DNA of 64,000 bases from Globisporangium splendens (GCA_006386115.1 VFIW01000139.1:34338-98337); one strand, 5' to 3'. Shown: positions 40,903 through 50,902, counted from the first letter of the stretch. Made by a program: numbers and translations. Notes: generated by a model from the sequence alone, not told the origin.

Positions 40903-40975
40903 GAATAATTAGCTCAATTGGTAGAGTATTTCGTTTACACCGAAAATGTTAGCGGTTCGAATCCGTTATTATTCA
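40903..40975 (+). tRNA. trnV: tRNA-Val (UAC)
   Basis: Acceptor GAATAAT/ATTATTC, anticodon TAC, T-arm AGCGGTTCGAATCCGTT. Confidence 0.94.
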
Positions 40976-40991
40976 AAAATTTTAAATAAAT

Positions 40992-41372
40992 ATGTCAACA
41001 ATTAATCAATTATTTTTACAAAAACAAAAACGTATAAAAAAAATAAAAATAAATAAAAGCCCTGCATTAAAAAGATGTCCACAAAGAAAAGGTATTTGTT
41101 TAAAAGTATATACTAAAACACCTAAAAAACCTAATTCAGCTTTAAGAAAAGTAGCTAAAGTTAGATTAACAAGTAAATATACAGTTATTACTTATATACC
41201 TGGTATAGGTCATACATTACAAGAACATTCAATTATTTTAGTACGTGGTGGTAGGGTGCAAGATTTACCTGGAGTAAAATATCATGTTGTTCGTGGTAAA
41301 TATGATTTATTAGGTATTTTAAAAAGAAAAACATCGAGATCAAAATATGGAACTAAATTACGAAGAGTATAG
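40992..41372 (+). CDS. rps12: Ribosomal protein S12
   Basis: Decoding-centre protein of the small subunit. 126 residues, normal length. [36 protein letters not shown] and [23 protein letters not shown] regions are nearly universal. Its last 26 nt overlap the start of rps7, the bacterial str-operon order. Confidence 0.97.
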   Translation: MSTINQLFLQKQKRIKKIKINKSPALKRCPQRKGICLKVYTKTPKKPNSALRKVAKVRLTSKYTVITYIPGIGHTLQEHSIILVRGGRVQDLPGVKYHVVRGKYDLLGILKRKTSRSKYGTKLRRV

Positions 41373-41771
41373 AATAAAAAAAATATTTATAAATATGTTA
41401 TTAAGAAAAGGTAAAAAAACTAATTCTGAAAATATATTTAAAAATATTTTAATTAATTTAAAAAAAATTACAAAACAAAAACCTAATTTTATTTTAATAA
41501 AATCTATTAAAAATTTATTACCAAAATTAAAAGCTATTAGTATACCTAATAAAAAAAAAAAAAAAAAAAAAAAAAAGATGCATATTTTTTAATGTTTTTA
41601 AATGAAAATAAACAAATTAAAAAATCAATAAGTTGGTTACTTCTAAATTCAAATTTAAAAAATATTGTTAATGAAATAATTCAAACTTCAAAAAATAAAA
41701 GTAAAACAATTAATACTAAAAAACAATATTATAAAGATATTAAAAAATTAAAATTTAATATTCGTTTTTAA
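41347..41771 (+). CDS. rps7: Ribosomal protein S7, frame interrupted at a 26-A tract
   Basis: Head protein of the small subunit. The written frame begins at 41347 (start …[21 protein letters not shown]; a second ATG is at 41395), goes through [11 protein letters not shown] and then, after 26 consecutive A at 41551-41576, hits a stop at 41592 (81 residues). Resuming in the next frame right after the tract gives [20 protein letters not shown]… to TAA at 41771, which looks like the S7 C-terminal half with its SW…L helix. With 24 or 27 A the gene would be open for about 140 residues. A miscounted homopolymer is the likely cause. Confidence 0.85.
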
Positions 41772-41957
41772 TTTTAAAATATTTTAATTTTTTTAAAATA
41801 TTTTAATTATATATCGATACTTTTTGGGTCAGTGTTTTTTTTTTAAATGTAAATAATAACATTATTTAAGTAATATTATTTATGATTAAATAATTAATTA
41901 TTAAATTAAAAATAATTTAAATTATTATTTTTATTTTATTTATTTTAAAAAATTCTT
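41772..41957. other. 186-nt spacer between rps7 and cox3
   Basis: No gene seen. It is A/T-rich with one short less A/T-rich piece (ATCGATACTTTTTGGGTCAGTG near 41815) that could be a promoter or processing element for the cox3-atp6 pair. Confidence 0.3.
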
Positions 41958-42872
41958 ATGAAAAATTATTATTATATAAATAAAAAAAATTTAAAAATAG
42001 AAACTACTGCAGATTCTAGTAAAATAGATAAATTTCAAAATGATTTATCTTTTTTAAAAAAAATTACAAAAAATTCTAAAAATGTACACAAACATCCATA
42101 TCACTTAGTTGATCCAAGCCCTTGGCCTTTTATTGTTTCTTTTGGTTGTTTTTTTTTTACTTTTGGTACAGCAATGTATTTTCATGGTTATACTGGTGGT
42201 AAATTTTTAACTTTTACAGGTTTTTCAATTATAATTTTAGTTTTTTATACATGGTTACGCGATATAGTTAGAGAAGCTGTTTATGAAGGTCAACATACTA
42301 AACAAGTACAGTTAGGTTTAAGAAATGGTATGCTTTTATTTATTTTCAGCGAATTATTATTTTTTATAAGCTTTTTTTGGGCTTTTTTTCATTCAGCTTT
42401 AGCACCAACACCTGAAATAGGTTCTTTATGGCCTCCATTAGGTATTGAAACTATAAATGCTTGGGGTGTTCCTTTATTAAATACTATTATATTATTATCT
42501 TCAGGAGCGACAATTACTTGGGCACATCATGCTATAGTATATGGTGATAGAAAAAATGCAATTTTAAGTTTAATAATAACTATTTCTTTAGCTGTACTTT
42601 TTACATTTATTCAAGGTTTTGAATATGTAGAAAGTACTTTTTCTATATCAGATAGTATTTATGGTACTACTTTTTTTTTATTAACAGGGTTTCATGGTTT
42701 ACATGTAATCATTGGTACTATTTTTATAATAGTAAGTACAATAAGATTAATAAATCACCACTTTACAAAACAACATCATTTCGGTTTTGAAGCTGCAGCT
42801 TGGTATTGGCATTTTGTAGATGTAGTTTGGTTATTCTTATTTGTTGCAGTTTATTGGTGGGGTGGAAATTAA
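41958..42872 (+). CDS. cox3: Cytochrome c oxidase subunit 3, with long N-terminal extension
   Basis: Seven-helix subunit of complex IV. The family begins at HKHPYHLVDPSPWPF near residue 47; the 304-residue frame thus carries about 45 extra residues, hydrophilic and rich in Lys, Asn and Tyr, with no internal ATG that could serve as a shorter start. Conserved regions: FSELLFFISFFWAFFHSALAP near 134-154, GFHGLHVIIGTIF, and the end HHFGFEAAAWYWHFVDVVWLFLFVAVYWWGG. A non-ATG start nearer the homologous region cannot be excluded. Confidence 0.97.
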   Translation: MKNYYYINKKNLKIETTADSSKIDKFQNDLSFLKKITKNSKNVHKHPYHLVDPSPWPFIVSFGCFFFTFGTAMYFHGYTGGKFLTFTGFSIIILVFYTWLRDIVREAVYEGQHTKQVQLGLRNGMLLFIFSELLFFISFFWAFFHSALAPTPEIGSLWPPLGIETINAWGVPLLNTIILLSSGATITWAHHAIVYGDRKNAILSLIITISLAVLFTFIQGFEYVESTFSISDSIYGTTFFLLTGFHGLHVIIGTIFIIVSTIRLINHHFTKQHHFGFEAAAWYWHFVDVVWLFLFVAVYWWGGN

Positions 42873-42875
42873 TTT

Positions 42876-43601
42876 ATGTTTATAATGAGTCCATTAGAAC
42901 AATTTGAAATTTTACCTATTTTTCAAATACCTTTTGTATTTACTAATGCTTCTTTAATATTAGTAATAGGTTTATTATATATATATATATATATTAGTAT
43001 AAAAAATAAATTTATACCAACACGTTTTCAACAAATTTTTGAAACAATTTTTAACACAACTATTGAGTTATCATATGCAAATATAGGTAAAGAAGGAAAA
43101 CATTTTGTTTCTTTAATTTTTGTTATATTTTTTTTTATTTTATTATGTAATTTAATAGGAATGATACCTTATAGTTTTACTGTAACTAGTCATTTAATTA
43201 TAACTTTTACATTAGCATTAACACTTTATATTGGTTTTAATTTAATAGGAATTAAAAAACATAAATTAAATTTTTTAAATTTATTATTACCAAGTGGTGC
43301 AAGTATTTTTTTAGTACCATTATTAGTACCTATTGAATTAGTTTCTTATATTTTTCGTGTTATAAGTTTACCTGTGCGATTGTTTGCTAACATGATGGCT
43401 GGACATACTTTATTAAAAGTAATTGCAGGTTTTGCTTGGGCTATGTTAAATGTAAATAGTTTTATTTTTATGGCTCATTTTATTCCTTTAATTTTATTGG
43501 TATTATTAGTAGGTTTAGAATTAGGTGTTGCAATAATACAAGCTTATGTTTTTACTATTTTAACTTGTATGTATATTAATGATGCTTTAAATTTACATTA
43601 A
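42876..43601 (+). CDS. atp6: ATP synthase F0 subunit a
   Basis: Forms the proton half-channels against the c-ring. 241 residues from 42876, or 238 if MSPLEQFEILPIF (ATG at 42885) is the true start, which I find more family-like. The essential arginine lies in SLPVRLFANMMAGHTLLK near 165-182, and the C-terminal helix has ELGVAIIQAYVFTILTCMYINDAL. It follows cox3 by 3 nt. Confidence 0.97.
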   Translation: MFIMSPLEQFEILPIFQIPFVFTNASLILVIGLLYIYIYISIKNKFIPTRFQQIFETIFNTTIELSYANIGKEGKHFVSLIFVIFFFILLCNLIGMIPYSFTVTSHLIITFTLALTLYIGFNLIGIKKHKLNFLNLLLPSGASIFLVPLLVPIELVSYIFRVISLPVRLFANMMAGHTLLKVIAGFAWAMLNVNSFIFMAHFIPLILLVLLVGLELGVAIIQAYVFTILTCMYINDALNLH

Positions 43602-43616
43602 TTATATTATATAAGA

Positions 43617-43690
43617 GGAAAAGTAGCTCAGTTGGTTAGAGTGGTAGCTTGTCACGCTATAAGTCGCGGGTTCGAGTCCCGTTTTTTCCG
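43617..43690 (+). tRNA. trnD: tRNA-Asp (GUC)
   Basis: Acceptor GGAAAAG/TTTTTCC, anticodon GTC, T-arm GCGGGTTCGAGTCCCGT. Confidence 0.94.
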
Positions 43691-43719
43691 CTTAATATAA
43701 TATTTTATTTTTAAAATCT

Positions 43720-44076
43720 ATGTTATTAAATTATTCTAATATTTTTATATTTTTACTATTCAGTTTATTTTTATCAATTTTAATTTTTAATTTATCTTTT
43801 ATATTAATTAAACAAAAAGATGATTTAGAAAAATTAACAGCTTATGAATGTGGATTTAATCCTTATGATGATGCTAGAAAAGTTTTTGATGTAAAATTTT
43901 ATTTAGTAGCAATTCTTTTTATTATTTTTGATTTAGAAGCTGTGTTTGTTTTTCCTTGGGTTTTAACTTTAAATTCTAATTTTTCATTAGGTTTTTGGAC
44001 TATGATAGAGTTTTTAGTTGAATTAATTATAGGTTTTGTTTATATTTGGTGTAGTGATGCTCTTGAATGGGATTAA
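43720..44076 (+). CDS. nad3: NADH dehydrogenase subunit 3
   Basis: Small membrane subunit of complex I with the mobile loop near the quinone site. 118 residues. The signature YECGFNPYDDARKVFDVKFYLVAILFIIFDLEAVFVFPW is complete and includes the conserved loop cysteine. The last two bases of its TAA stop lie in the inverted repeat, which begins at 44075, so the border falls exactly at this gene's end. Confidence 0.98.
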   Translation: MLLNYSNIFIFLLFSLFLSILIFNLSFILIKQKDDLEKLTAYECGFNPYDDARKVFDVKFYLVAILFIIFDLEAVFVFPWVLTLNSNFSLGFWTMIEFLVELIIGFVYIWCSDALEWD

Positions 44077-44167
44077 AATATCAAAATAAATTAAATACAA
44101 TTTATTTTTATAATTAATTAAATAATTTTATTTATTTTTTTAATTATTATATTATATAATAATACTT

Positions 44168-44201
44168 ATATTTTTATATTTAATTTAAAATATAAAAATA
44201 T
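44168..44201. terminator. Perfect 14-bp hairpin after cob, IRb copy
   Basis: Same stem as at 30893-30926; here between convergent nad3 and cob. Confidence 0.5.
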
Positions 44202-44207
44202 TATTTA

Positions 44208-45356
44208 TTATTTTTTTTTATAACGTATTAAAAATGATTCAATTTTACCTACAAAAGGTATAATCACTATAAAGAAAAAAAAATAATATATCATACTAAC
44301 AACACCTATTTCTGTATAAGGATATTCAACAGGCATTTGACCTACCCAACCTAATAAAAAAAATGCTACAACTAATAACCAGTAACATACTTTAAATATA
44401 GGTCTAAAAGCTGTACTTCTTATTTCAGATGAATTAGTAAAAGGTATAGTTAACATTACTATTAATGAACCAAACATACCAATAACCCCTCCTATTTTAT
44501 TAGGAATAGATCTTAAAATAGCATAAAAAGGTAAAAAATACCATTCAGGTACAATATGTAAAGGTGTTTTCATAGGATTTGCTTCAATATAATTATCTGG
44601 GTGTCCTAAAGCATTTGGATAATAAAAAACAAATATAAAGAATACAAATAATAATACCATTAAAGTAAATAAATCTTTTGTGTAAAAATATGGATAAAAA
44701 GGAACATTTTCAGTTTTTAACGTTAAACCTAAAGGATTGTTTGAACCTACTTCATGTAATAAAATTAAATGAATTAATACAGCACCTACAATTACAAAAG
44801 GCATTGTAAAATGTAAACTAAAAAAACGATTTAATGTTGGATTATCCACAGCAAAACCACCCCATAACCAATCTACAATATCTTTACCTACTAAAGGTAC
44901 AGCAGAAAATAAATTAGTAATAACAGTAGCACCCCAAAAACTCATTTGACCCCAAGGTAACACATAACCCATGAAAGCGGTTGCCATCATTAAAATAAAA
45001 ATAATAACACCAGAACACCATAAATATTCTCTAGGTGTTATATAAGAACCATAATATAAACCTCTAAAAATATGTACATAAACAACAATAAAGAAAAATG
45101 AAGCACCGTTAGCGTGAATATATCTTATTAACCAACCATTGTTAACATCTCTCATAATATGTTCTACACTATTAAAAGCTAAATCTATATGTGGTGTATA
45201 ATGCATAGCTAAAAAGATACCTGTTAATATTTGTATTACTAACATAATACCAGCTAAAAAACCAAAACTATAAAAATAATTTAAATTTATAGGTGTAGGA
45301 TAATCAATTAAATGATTATTAATAACTGCAAATAAAGATTTTTTATTCCATCTCAT
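44208..45356 (-). CDS. cob: Cytochrome b, IRb copy
   Basis: Same 382-residue protein as 29738-30886; start chosen at MRWNKKSLF for the same reason. Confidence 0.97.
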   Translation of the reverse strand: MRWNKKSLFAVINNHLIDYPTPINLNYFYSFGFLAGIMLVIQILTGIFLAMHYTPHIDLAFNSVEHIMRDVNNGWLIRYIHANGASFFFIVVYVHIFRGLYYGSYITPREYLWCSGVIIFILMMATAFMGYVLPWGQMSFWGATVITNLFSAVPLVGKDIVDWLWGGFAVDNPTLNRFFSLHFTMPFVIVGAVLIHLILLHEVGSNNPLGLTLKTENVPFYPYFYTKDLFTLMVLLFVFFIFVFYYPNALGHPDNYIEANPMKTPLHIVPEWYFLPFYAILRSIPNKIGGVIGMFGSLIVMLTIPFTNSSEIRSTAFRPIFKVCYWLLVVAFFLLGWVGQMPVEYPYTEIGVVSMIYYFFFFIVIIPFVGKIESFLIRYKKK

Positions 45357-45414
45357 ATAATGAAATAGAAATTTAACCTGATAACAAATATAATATTTAT
45401 TTAATAATATTAAA

Positions 45415-45978
45415 TTAATGTATTTTTTTATCCCAAGGACTATTAAATTCAAATAATCTATATTGTTGAGATAAATTTATAGGTTGATAAACTACTCTTT
45501 TTTTTAGTTCATTGTAATAAACTTCTAAATAACCACTTAAAGGAAAATCTTTACGTAAAGGATGACCTTCAAAACCATAATCTGTTAAGATTCTTCTTAA
45601 ATCGGGGTGATTTATAAAAAAAATACCAAACATATCCCAAGCTTCTCTTTCAAGCCAATTTGAAGTTTTATAAATACTAATAATAGAATCTACAGGCTGT
45701 AATTCATTTACTAAAACTTTAACCTTTAAACGGCTATTAAAACGAATACTTAATAAATTATAAATAATTTCAAAACGTTTTTTTTTACTAATATAATCTA
45801 CAACACAAATGTCAGATAAAACTTTAAATTGTGTATTTGTATGATTTTTTAAAAAAAAAAAAATAGGAACCATTTTATTAAGGGGAATATTTATAGATAA
45901 TTCATTTTTATAAGTAGTATAATTTATAATAGGTAAAATTTGTAATAAATATTGACTAAATTTTTGTGTTAATTTCAT
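45415..45978 (-). CDS. nad9: NADH dehydrogenase subunit 9, IRb copy
   Basis: Identical to 29116-29679; see there. Confidence 0.97.
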   Translation of the reverse strand: MKLTQKFSQYLLQILPIINYTTYKNELSINIPLNKMVPIFFFLKNHTNTQFKVLSDICVVDYISKKKRFEIIYNLLSIRFNSRLKVKVLVNELQPVDSIISIYKTSNWLEREAWDMFGIFFINHPDLRRILTDYGFEGHPLRKDFPLSGYLEVYYNELKKRVVYQPINLSQQYRLFEFNSPWDKKIH

Positions 45979-46061
45979 AAATAAAATTTAAATATGTATA
46001 TTATATATATACACACTCAAATAAAATATTTTAAAAAAATATAAAATAATTAAATTTTAAG

Positions 46062-46077
46062 TATACATATATGTATA
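46062..46077. other. 16-nt palindrome upstream of nad9, IRb copy
   Basis: Same palindrome as at 29017-29032. Confidence 0.35.
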
Positions 46078-46097
46078 TAATTATTTAAATATATATA

Positions 46098-46169
46098 CAG
46101 GAAAAATTGGACTTGAACCAACAACAATAATTTTGGAGACTATTATTTTACCAATTAAACTATTTTCCT
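46098..46169 (-). tRNA. trnW: tRNA-Trp (CCA), IRb copy
   Basis: Reverse complement of 28925-28996. Confidence 0.93.
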
Positions 46170-46197
46170 TTTAAATATATTTTAATATAAGAATGTT

Positions 46198-46815
46198 AAA
46201 GAGCTCTTCCAGCCACAGGTTCCCCTACGACTACCTTGTTACGACTTCATCAAAGTTACTAAATACTTTTTAGGAACTTATATATTATAAAATCTTAAAT
46301 ATAAATTATTAAAATTAAATAATTGTTTATTAAAATAAAATAACTAAAAATCATTTTAAAAATATTTAACTTCCTTGATGTGACGGGCGGTGTGTACAAA
46401 GTCTAGTAACATATTCACCGCAGCATGCTGTTCTGCGATTACTAGCGATTCCAGCTTCATATGGGCGAGTTGCAGCCCATAATCCGAACTAAGACAATCT
46501 TTAAAGATTTGCTCCAATTTTTAATCATTATTGCCTCTCATTGTAATTATCATTGTAGCACGTGTGTAGCCCAACTCATAAGGGCCATGAAGACTTGACG
46601 TCATCCCTACCTTCCTTCAACCTATCATTGACATTTTTATTAGAGTGCTTTTATTTATTTAAATAAATTAGCAACTAATAATAGGGGTTGCGCTCGTTAA
46701 AGGATTTAACCAAACATTTCACAACACGAGCTGACGACAGCCATGCAACGCCTGTTTAGATTAAATTTAATTTTTTAACCTAATTTGCAAGAGTTGGTAA
46801 GGTTCTGCGCGTATT

Positions 46816-46847
<32 letters not shown>

Positions 46848-47713
46848 TAGACTCCCGTCAATTCCTTTGAATTTCAATCTTGCGATTATACTTTTCAGGC
46901 GGAGTGCTTAACGCGTTAGCTTGATATCTAAAAATTCTAAATATGAGCACTCATCGTTTACAGCATGGACTACCGGGGTCTCTAATCCCGTTCGCTACCC
47001 AAGCTTTCGTTTCTCAGTGTCAGTATATACCCAGATAATTGCCTTCGCTTTAGATCTTCCTTCTATTATCAACATATTTTATCCCTCCAATAGAAATTCC
47101 ATTATCCTCTATTTATACTCAAGTTTTTCAGTTTTGAAAAAATTTATAAAGTTGAGCTTTAATTTGTTTTTTTCAACTTAAAAAACCACCTACAAACCCT
47201 TTACGCCTAATCATTCCGAATAATGCTCGCTCCTCCCGTATTACCGCGGCTGCTGGCACGGGTATTAGCCGGAACTTCTTTTTTAAGTACTGTCATTTTC
47301 CTCCTTAATGAAAGAGCTTTACAACCTAATTAGCCTTCTTCACTCACTTGGTATTGCTGGATCAAGCTTTCGCTCATTGTCCAAAATTCCCCACTGCTGC
47401 CTTTAAAAAAGTTTGGGCCGTGTCTCAGTCCCAATGTGGCTGATCATTCTTTCAAACCAGCTAAAGATAGTCGGCTTGGTAGTCTTTTAAACTACCAACT
47501 ACCTAATCTTACGCAAACTCATCTCTTAACGTTATTAAAACTTTATTTAAATTATTCAGTATTTTTATATTAAATAATTATCCTGAATTAAAAGGTAGAT
47601 AATTCACGCGTTACTCACCCGTTCGCTATGTCTAAAAATTAAACATTCAACTTGCATGTGTTAAGCATACCAATAGCATTTATTCTGAGCCAGGATCAAA
47701 CTCTATTTAATTT
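46198..47713 (-). rRNA. rns: Small subunit rRNA, IRb copy
   Basis: Reverse complement of 27381-28896; flanked by the same complementary arms (46169-46197 and 47767-47795). Confidence 0.97.
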
Positions 47714-47824
47714 TTATATTAAAAATTTAATATAAATTAGTAAAAAATCAAAAAATTTTAATAATAAACATTCTTACATTAAAATATATCTTAAAGAATA
47801 TAAAATTTTTATTATTTTTATAAT

Positions 47825-47908
47825 TGGAGAAAGTAGGATTTGAACCTACGTAGAAAATATTTCAACAAATTTACAGTCTGCCGCTTTTAACCACTCAGCC
47901 ATTTCTCC
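47825..47908 (-). tRNA. trnY: tRNA-Tyr (GUA), IRb copy
   Basis: Reverse complement of 27186-27269. Confidence 0.94.
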
Positions 47909-47918
47909 TCATATATAA

Positions 47919-47992
47919 ATGTGATTAGTGGGACTTGAACCCACAATATTTACTTGGAAGATAAAGGATTTACCAATTAATCTATAATCACA
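47919..47992 (-). tRNA. trnG: tRNA-Gly (UCC), IRb copy
   Basis: Reverse complement of 27102-27175. Confidence 0.92.
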
Positions 47993-48041
47993 TAATAAAA
48001 TGTCAATTCTTATATAATTATTCCCTTATTATTTAATTTAT

Positions 48042-48073
48042 ATGGAAATACCAAATACTGCCTTTGGGTCCAT
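48042..48073. ncRNA. Candidate structured RNA between tRNA-Gly genes, IRb copy
   Basis: Same hairpin as at 27021-27052; on the plus strand here the text reads ATGGAAATACCAAATACTGC, the 5S-like segment. Confidence 0.3.
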
Positions 48074-48102
48074 TTTATTTTTTAATTATTATAAAAAAAT
48101 GA

Positions 48103-48176
48103 AAGCAAAAAAAGGGATTCGAACCCTCAACATTAACCTTGGCAAGGTTATACTCTACCATTGAGCTATTTTTGCT
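48103..48176 (-). tRNA. trnG: tRNA-Gly (GCC), IRb copy
   Basis: Reverse complement of 26918-26991. Confidence 0.94.
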
Positions 48177-48177
48177 A

Positions 48178-48711
48178 TTATTTTTTTATTATAAAAAAAG
48201 AATTTAATAATGTAGATAATTCATTATTATTTTTTGAATTTGTATGTATTGAAATATCAATTGGAGGTATATCTTTAAATTTTAAAAATTCTGTTTTTAA
48301 TTCAAAAAAATTTAATACATTTTTAATTTGAAAATTTAATATATTTTTATTTTTTAAATTAAAATTTATTTTATTTATATTTGGTAATATAAATATTAAA
48401 AGTTTTTCTAAAAATATATATATATTTTTTTTTCTTAGAGTAACTTTACATCCTATAATTGAATTTTTTTTTATTTTTAAAAAAATATTATTTTTTTTAG
48501 ATTTAGTTACAATAGGTTTTTGATTAGTAATTAATTTTAAAAGTAATATAATATTTATTAATTTTTTTTTTTCAATATTTGCATTTTTAAATCCAATATT
48601 TAAACAAATTTTAGTTATTTTTGGAATTTCAAATATATTTTTAAAATGTAATTTTGTTATAAGATCGTATATAATAACATTTTGATAATGATTTTTTAAA
48701 TTTTTATTCAT
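48178..48711 (-). CDS. rpl5: Ribosomal protein L5, IRb copy
   Basis: Identical to 26383-26916; see there. Confidence 0.93.
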   Translation of the reverse strand: MNKNLKNHYQNVIIYDLITKLHFKNIFEIPKITKICLNIGFKNANIEKKKLINIILLLKLITNQKPIVTKSKKNNIFLKIKKNSIIGCKVTLRKKNIYIFLEKLLIFILPNINKINFNLKNKNILNFQIKNVLNFFELKTEFLKFKDIPPIDISIHTNSKNNNELSTLLNSFFIIKK

Positions 48712-48725
48712 ATTTAATTTAAAGT

Positions 48726-49097
48726 TTATAAAATATTAGAAGATAATGATAAAATTTTAAAATTTTTTTGTTTTCGAAATTCAGATGTAATTGGACCAAA
48801 AATACGTGTACCTAAAGGTTTATTTTGATTATTTAATATTATGATACAATTTTTATCAAATTTAATTAAATTTCCTATTGTACTTTTTTTTTGATAAGTT
48901 GTATGAACAATTAAAGCTTTGAATAAATCACCTTTAATTATTTTCATTTTTTTTTTTTGATTTAAACGCAATTTTTTAGCTGAAATTAATATTGTATCAC
49001 CTATTTTTCCAACTTTACTTTTATATATTTTTATACATTGTCCTATTTTGACACCACTGTTATCATTTACTTTTAATTTAGTTTGAATTTGTATCAT
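48726..49097 (-). CDS. rpl14: Ribosomal protein L14, IRb copy
   Basis: Identical to 25997-26368; see there. Confidence 0.96.
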   Translation of the reverse strand: MIQIQTKLKVNDNSGVKIGQCIKIYKSKVGKIGDTILISAKKLRLNQKKKMKIIKGDLFKALIVHTTYQKKSTIGNLIKFDKNCIIILNNQNKPLGTRIFGPITSEFRKQKNFKILSLSSNIL

Positions 49098-49114
49098 AAA
49101 TTTTTAATTAATTT

Positions 49115-49186
49115 TGACGAAAGCAGGATTCGAACCTACATCTCCAGATTATGAGCCTGATAAGTTACCAATTACTCTATCTCGTC
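49115..49186 (-). tRNA. trnM: tRNA-Met (CAU), IRb copy
   Basis: Reverse complement of 25908-25979. Confidence 0.85.
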
Positions 49187-49209
49187 TTAAAATATATTCT
49201 TATAGAAAC

Positions 49210-49292
49210 TATCAAAGAAGGGACTTGAACCCTTAATGCACTAAAGCTTTACATCCTAAGTGTAACGTGTTTACCAATTTCACCACTTTGAT
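49210..49292 (-). tRNA. trnL: tRNA-Leu (UAG), IRb copy
   Basis: Reverse complement of 25802-25884. Confidence 0.93.
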
Positions 49293-49297
49293 AAAAA

Positions 49298-49381
49298 TAC
49301 CTACTATTGGACTTGAACCAATAACCCTGAAGTGGGAACAGATTTTAAATCTATCGTGTTTACCAATTTCACCAAGTAGGC
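49298..49381 (-). tRNA. trnL: tRNA-Leu (UAA), IRb copy
   Basis: Reverse complement of 25713-25796. Confidence 0.93.
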
Positions 49382-49397
49382 TTATATTAAATATAAT

Positions 49398-50147
49398 ATG
49401 AATAACAATAAAATAACAACTTATTTACAATTACATTTATTTGAATTAAAATATAATTTTTTTATATTATTAATTACTTTTTTTTATCTATTTATAATAT
49501 CTTATTATTTTTCAAATCAATTAATATATTTATTTATTAATATATTAATAAATAAAGATTTATTAAAATATTTTATTTTTACAAATATTACTGAAATATT
49601 TGTTACTAATATTTTTATATCAATTTTTGTATCATTTTTTATAATATTTCAATTAAGTATAATACAATGTTGGTTTTTTTTTTCATCAGGTTTATTTAAA
49701 TATGAAAATTTTAAAATAATAAAAATTTATTTAATTTTTTTAATTTTTAATTTTTTTATTATTTCTATTATTTTAATAAAAATAATTCCAAATATTTGGT
49801 ATTTTTTTTTAAATATTAATTTTTCTAATAAATATCTTTTTAATATATATTTTGAACCTAAATTAAATAATTATTTTAATTTTATATTTACATCTTTTAT
49901 ATATTTTTTTTCAATATTTATATATTTTTTTATATTATTTTTTATAATATTTAATAATATTTTTAAAATTAAAACAATTATTAATTTAAGAAAATTTTTT
50001 TTTTTAAAATTTATAATAATTAGTGCAATAATTTCACCTCCAGATTTTATAAATCAACTATTAATTTTTTTTTTTTTTTTTAATTTTATTTGAAATATTT
50101 ATATATATAAATATTTTTTTATATAAATATTTTTTTAATAAAATTTA
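49398..50147 (+). CDS. tatC: TatC (MttB) Sec-independent translocase subunit
   Basis: Six-helix membrane protein of the twin-arginine translocase type. Start MNNNKITTYLQLHLFELKYNF is the usual TatC opening (HLxELK-like), helix content matches, and the late SAIISPPDFINQLL is the family's conserved P-D/N region near 212-226. As written, the frame stops at 50093 after a 17-T tract (231 residues, …FFFNFI then TGA). With 16 T it would run on through LILFEIFIYINIF to a TAA at 50147, closer to the usual TatC C-terminus; I give that end. It would then overlap rpl31, which reads the other way. In the IRa copy the tail differs again. Confidence 0.88.
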
Positions 50148-50319
50148 ATTTATTTTTATTAAAATTTGTATTTATATCTTTATTGGTTTTTATTTCTTTA
50201 AAAATTTTTAAATTTAATTGATAATTTTTAATATACTTAATAGATGTTATTTTTAAAGAAGATCCATTTGTTAAAATAATTTTATTTTTATAGGTAAAGA
50301 ATTTTTTACTTTTATTCAT
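50119..50319 (-). CDS. rpl31: Probable ribosomal protein L31
   Basis: A 66-residue basic protein on the strand opposite tatC. KFFTYKNKIILTNGSSLKITSIKYIKNYQLNLKIFKEIKTNKD has the L31 pattern: a strand, the 'x-x-Thr-Asn/Asp-Gly-Ser-Ser' turn, a second strand, and a tail where the family has D-x-x-x-H-x-x-W. rpl31 is encoded in brown algal and some other stramenopile mitochondria. trnC follows 20 nt upstream of its start on the other strand. The IRa copy is broken. Confidence 0.6.
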   Translation of the reverse strand: MNKSKKFFTYKNKIILTNGSSLKITSIKYIKNYQLNLKIFKEIKTNKDINTNFNKNKLNFIKKIFI

Positions 50320-50339
50320 AAATTTGAAAATATATTATG

Positions 50340-50408
50340 GCTAGATAACATAATGGTAATGTAAAGGACTGCAAATCCTTTAATGACGGTTCAAATCCGT
50401 CTCTAGCT
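50340..50408 (+). tRNA. trnC: tRNA-Cys (GCA)
   Basis: Acceptor GCTAGAT/CTCTAGC (last pair mismatched), anticodon GCA, T-arm GACGGTTCAAATCCGTC. The only good copy; the IRa one is damaged. Confidence 0.92.
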
Positions 50409-50422
50409 TTTAAATTTTTAAA

Positions 50423-50506
50423 AGGATAGAGTGGGATTCGAACCCACGGTATTATTCATACTTCAGTTTTCAAGACTGACACCTTAAACCACTCGATCAC
50501 CTATCC
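50423..50506 (-). tRNA. trnS: tRNA-Ser (UGA)
   Basis: Type II tRNA, acceptor GGATAGG/TCTATCC, anticodon TGA, T-arm GTGGGTTCGAATCCCAC. Reads UCN codons; the IRa copy is damaged. Confidence 0.93.
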
Positions 50507-50518
50507 AGTTTTATAAAA

Positions 50519-50902
50519 TTAACGTCTTTTCATTTTTTTAATTCTACAACCATTAAAAGGTCTAGAAGTTTTATCAAAAATATATCCAATTTTAATATAT
50601 TTTTTTTTTATATTTTTTAAAATATTAAATCTACCTAAACCTGTTCCATTTAAATGTATATTTAATTTTTTAATTTTTTTTAATTGAATATATTGATTTA
50701 TTTTATATATTATTAATTGTACATTATAAGGAGTATTTTTCTTAAATTTAGTTTTTTTTAGTGATTTTGTAGACCATTGTTTTAAAATACCTCCAGTATT
50801 TTTAGTTAAACTTATTATAGTATTTTTTAAACTACTTTTTACATGTAAATTAGCTAAAATTAAAGTATTTTTATTTTTGTTTTTAAATTTATTTTTAATC
50901 AT
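50519..50902 (-). CDS. rps11: Ribosomal protein S11 (intact copy)
   Basis: Platform protein of the small subunit. 127 residues with TLILANLHVKSSLKNTIISLT near 14-34, GGILKQWSTKSLKKTKFKKNTPYNVQ, GTGLGRFNILKNI and the C-terminal DKTSRPFNGCRIKKMKRR, which is the nearly universal S11 end. The start ATG overlaps the rps13 stop by 4 nt (ATGA), so the two are translated from one message. This is the alpha-operon order. Only intact copy in the genome as written. Confidence 0.94.
   Translation of the reverse strand: MIKNKFKNKNKNTLILANLHVKSSLKNTIISLTKNTGGILKQWSTKSLKKTKFKKNTPYNVQLIIYKINQYIQLKKIKKLNIHLNGTGLGRFNILKNIKKKYIKIGYIFDKTSRPFNGCRIKKMKRR

Noticed and set aside
50091..50093. TGA read as tryptophan (alternative mitochondrial code)
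   Set aside because: All Trp codons I checked in conserved genes are TGG, trnW has anticodon CCA, and no conserved frame contains TGA. The two TGA stops (tatC, atp8) lie just past homopolymers that are probably miscounted.
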